Shown here piece after piece: positions 63,815 to 64,000 of a stretch of DNA of 64,000 bases. The stretch spans positions 1-64,000 of the forward strand of contig DASYCO010000045.1 in the NCBI GenBank assembly GCA_036500145.1, read 5' to 3'. Source of the stretch: CAMAVH01 sp036500145 (GTDB lineage Bacteria > Pseudomonadota > Alphaproteobacteria > SMXQ01). The notes under the pieces were generated by a model. It was given only the letters and a program-made list of their open reading frames with translations. It was not told the origin of the DNA and made no database searches. Each line of letters opens with the position of its first letter. The first letter of the stretch is position 1. Position numbers and translations under genes: made by a program.

Positions 63815-63832
63815 GTTGGCTGCATGGCTGGC

Positions 63833-64000
63833 TTAGCGGAAAGCGCCGTTCGCATGGCCATTGGCGTGGGAGGCCAGGGCCTTGTGGAAGATCATGCGGT
63901 AGGTCCGCGCCGAATGCTTCCAGCCGGACTTGCGGGCCATGGCGGCGCGCCGCATGGCGTTGATCTTGTGCGGCGAACTGTAGGTGTCGAAGGCGCGGCC
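63833..64000 (-). CDS. glgA: Probable glycogen synthase, C-terminal fragment
   Basis: The last 55 codons of a gene that continues beyond the right edge, ending at TAA 63833-63835. The fragment reads GRAFDTYSSPHKINAMRRAA, then MARKSGWKHSARTYRMIFHK and a His/Asn-rich tail. The Trp-x-x-x-A-x-x-Tyr-x-x-x-[FY] helix is typical of the C-terminal end of bacterial starch/glycogen synthases (GT5). The fragment is short, so another GT-B glycosyltransferase is possible. Confidence 0.55.
   Translation of the reverse strand, partial: GRAFDTYSSPHKINAMRRAAMARKSGWKHSARTYRMIFHKALASHANGHANGAFR

Overview
This window is chromosomal DNA from a high-GC alphaproteobacterium. The lineage call rests on DivK next to PleD, a divergent NepR/ECF sigma pair (the general stress response unique to Alphaproteobacteria), an HdaA-type DnaA regulator, a short aa3-oxidase subunit IV, EipB, GatCAB, and an alphaproteobacterial gene order (pyrB-pyrC-plsY-dprA-topA-rnr-DUF983; DUF2066-CDP-alcohol transferase-permease-hdaA-ppk-ppx-rnd-aspS). 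A Rhodospirillales-like bacterium is my best guess, but no single marker proves the order. I see no phage, insertion sequence, CRISPR array, rRNA or plasmid function; this is mostly core genome with small accessory patches.

Layout. 0-3 kb: lptF (partial) diverges from pepA-holC, followed by ndk and a tiny oxidase subunit. 3-17 kb: purM-purN read leftward, then a rightward run of envelope, lipid and replication-control genes, polyphosphate kinase and exopolyphosphatase, leftward rnd, and aspS. 17-25 kb: zinc peptidase, GGDEF protein, EipB, DivK, PleD, rpmG, a DOPA-dioxygenase-like protein and an S41 protease. 25-35 kb: a long leftward block pyrB, pyrC, plsY, dprA, topA, rnr, DUF983. 35-38 kb: AT-richer accessory DNA with two small lipoproteins, a LysR regulator and a small secreted protein. 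38-42 kb: a methyltransferase and an XRE regulator sharing a tandem operator, with a DUF1190/ATP-grasp/DUF350 operon between them. 42-50 kb: a large HD-GYP sensor, an EamA transporter, a phytase-esterase-like protein, an extensin-like protein and an Old Yellow Enzyme. 50-57 kb: palindromic repeats, a CaiB transferase, ruvX, gatCAB and two tandem GSTs. 57-61 kb: general stress response locus (ECF sigma, NepR, small stress genes) and tRNA-Ser(GCT). 61-64 kb: DUF4239 protein, an LCM-type methyltransferase, a response regulator and the 3' end of a probable glycogen synthase gene.

How parts work together. The clearest regulatory theme is the general stress response. Exact GGAAC-N16-CGTT promoters lie upstream of nepR, a glycine-zipper lipoprotein gene, a DUF1328 gene and, 10 kb away, the extensin-like gene; an N17 version without an annotated target points to a possible stress-induced small RNA. 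AspRS carries the histidine seen in non-discriminating enzymes and GatCAB is encoded here, so Asn-tRNA is probably made by transamidation. Cyclic di-GMP signalling is represented by PleD, a soluble GGDEF protein and the HD-GYP sensor.

The points most worth follow-up are the shared, identically spaced operator flanking the ATP-grasp operon, the cluster of stress promoters with an orphan transcript candidate, an apparent ATT start codon for purM, and altered catalytic residues in an SDR and in the dihydroorotase-like protein.
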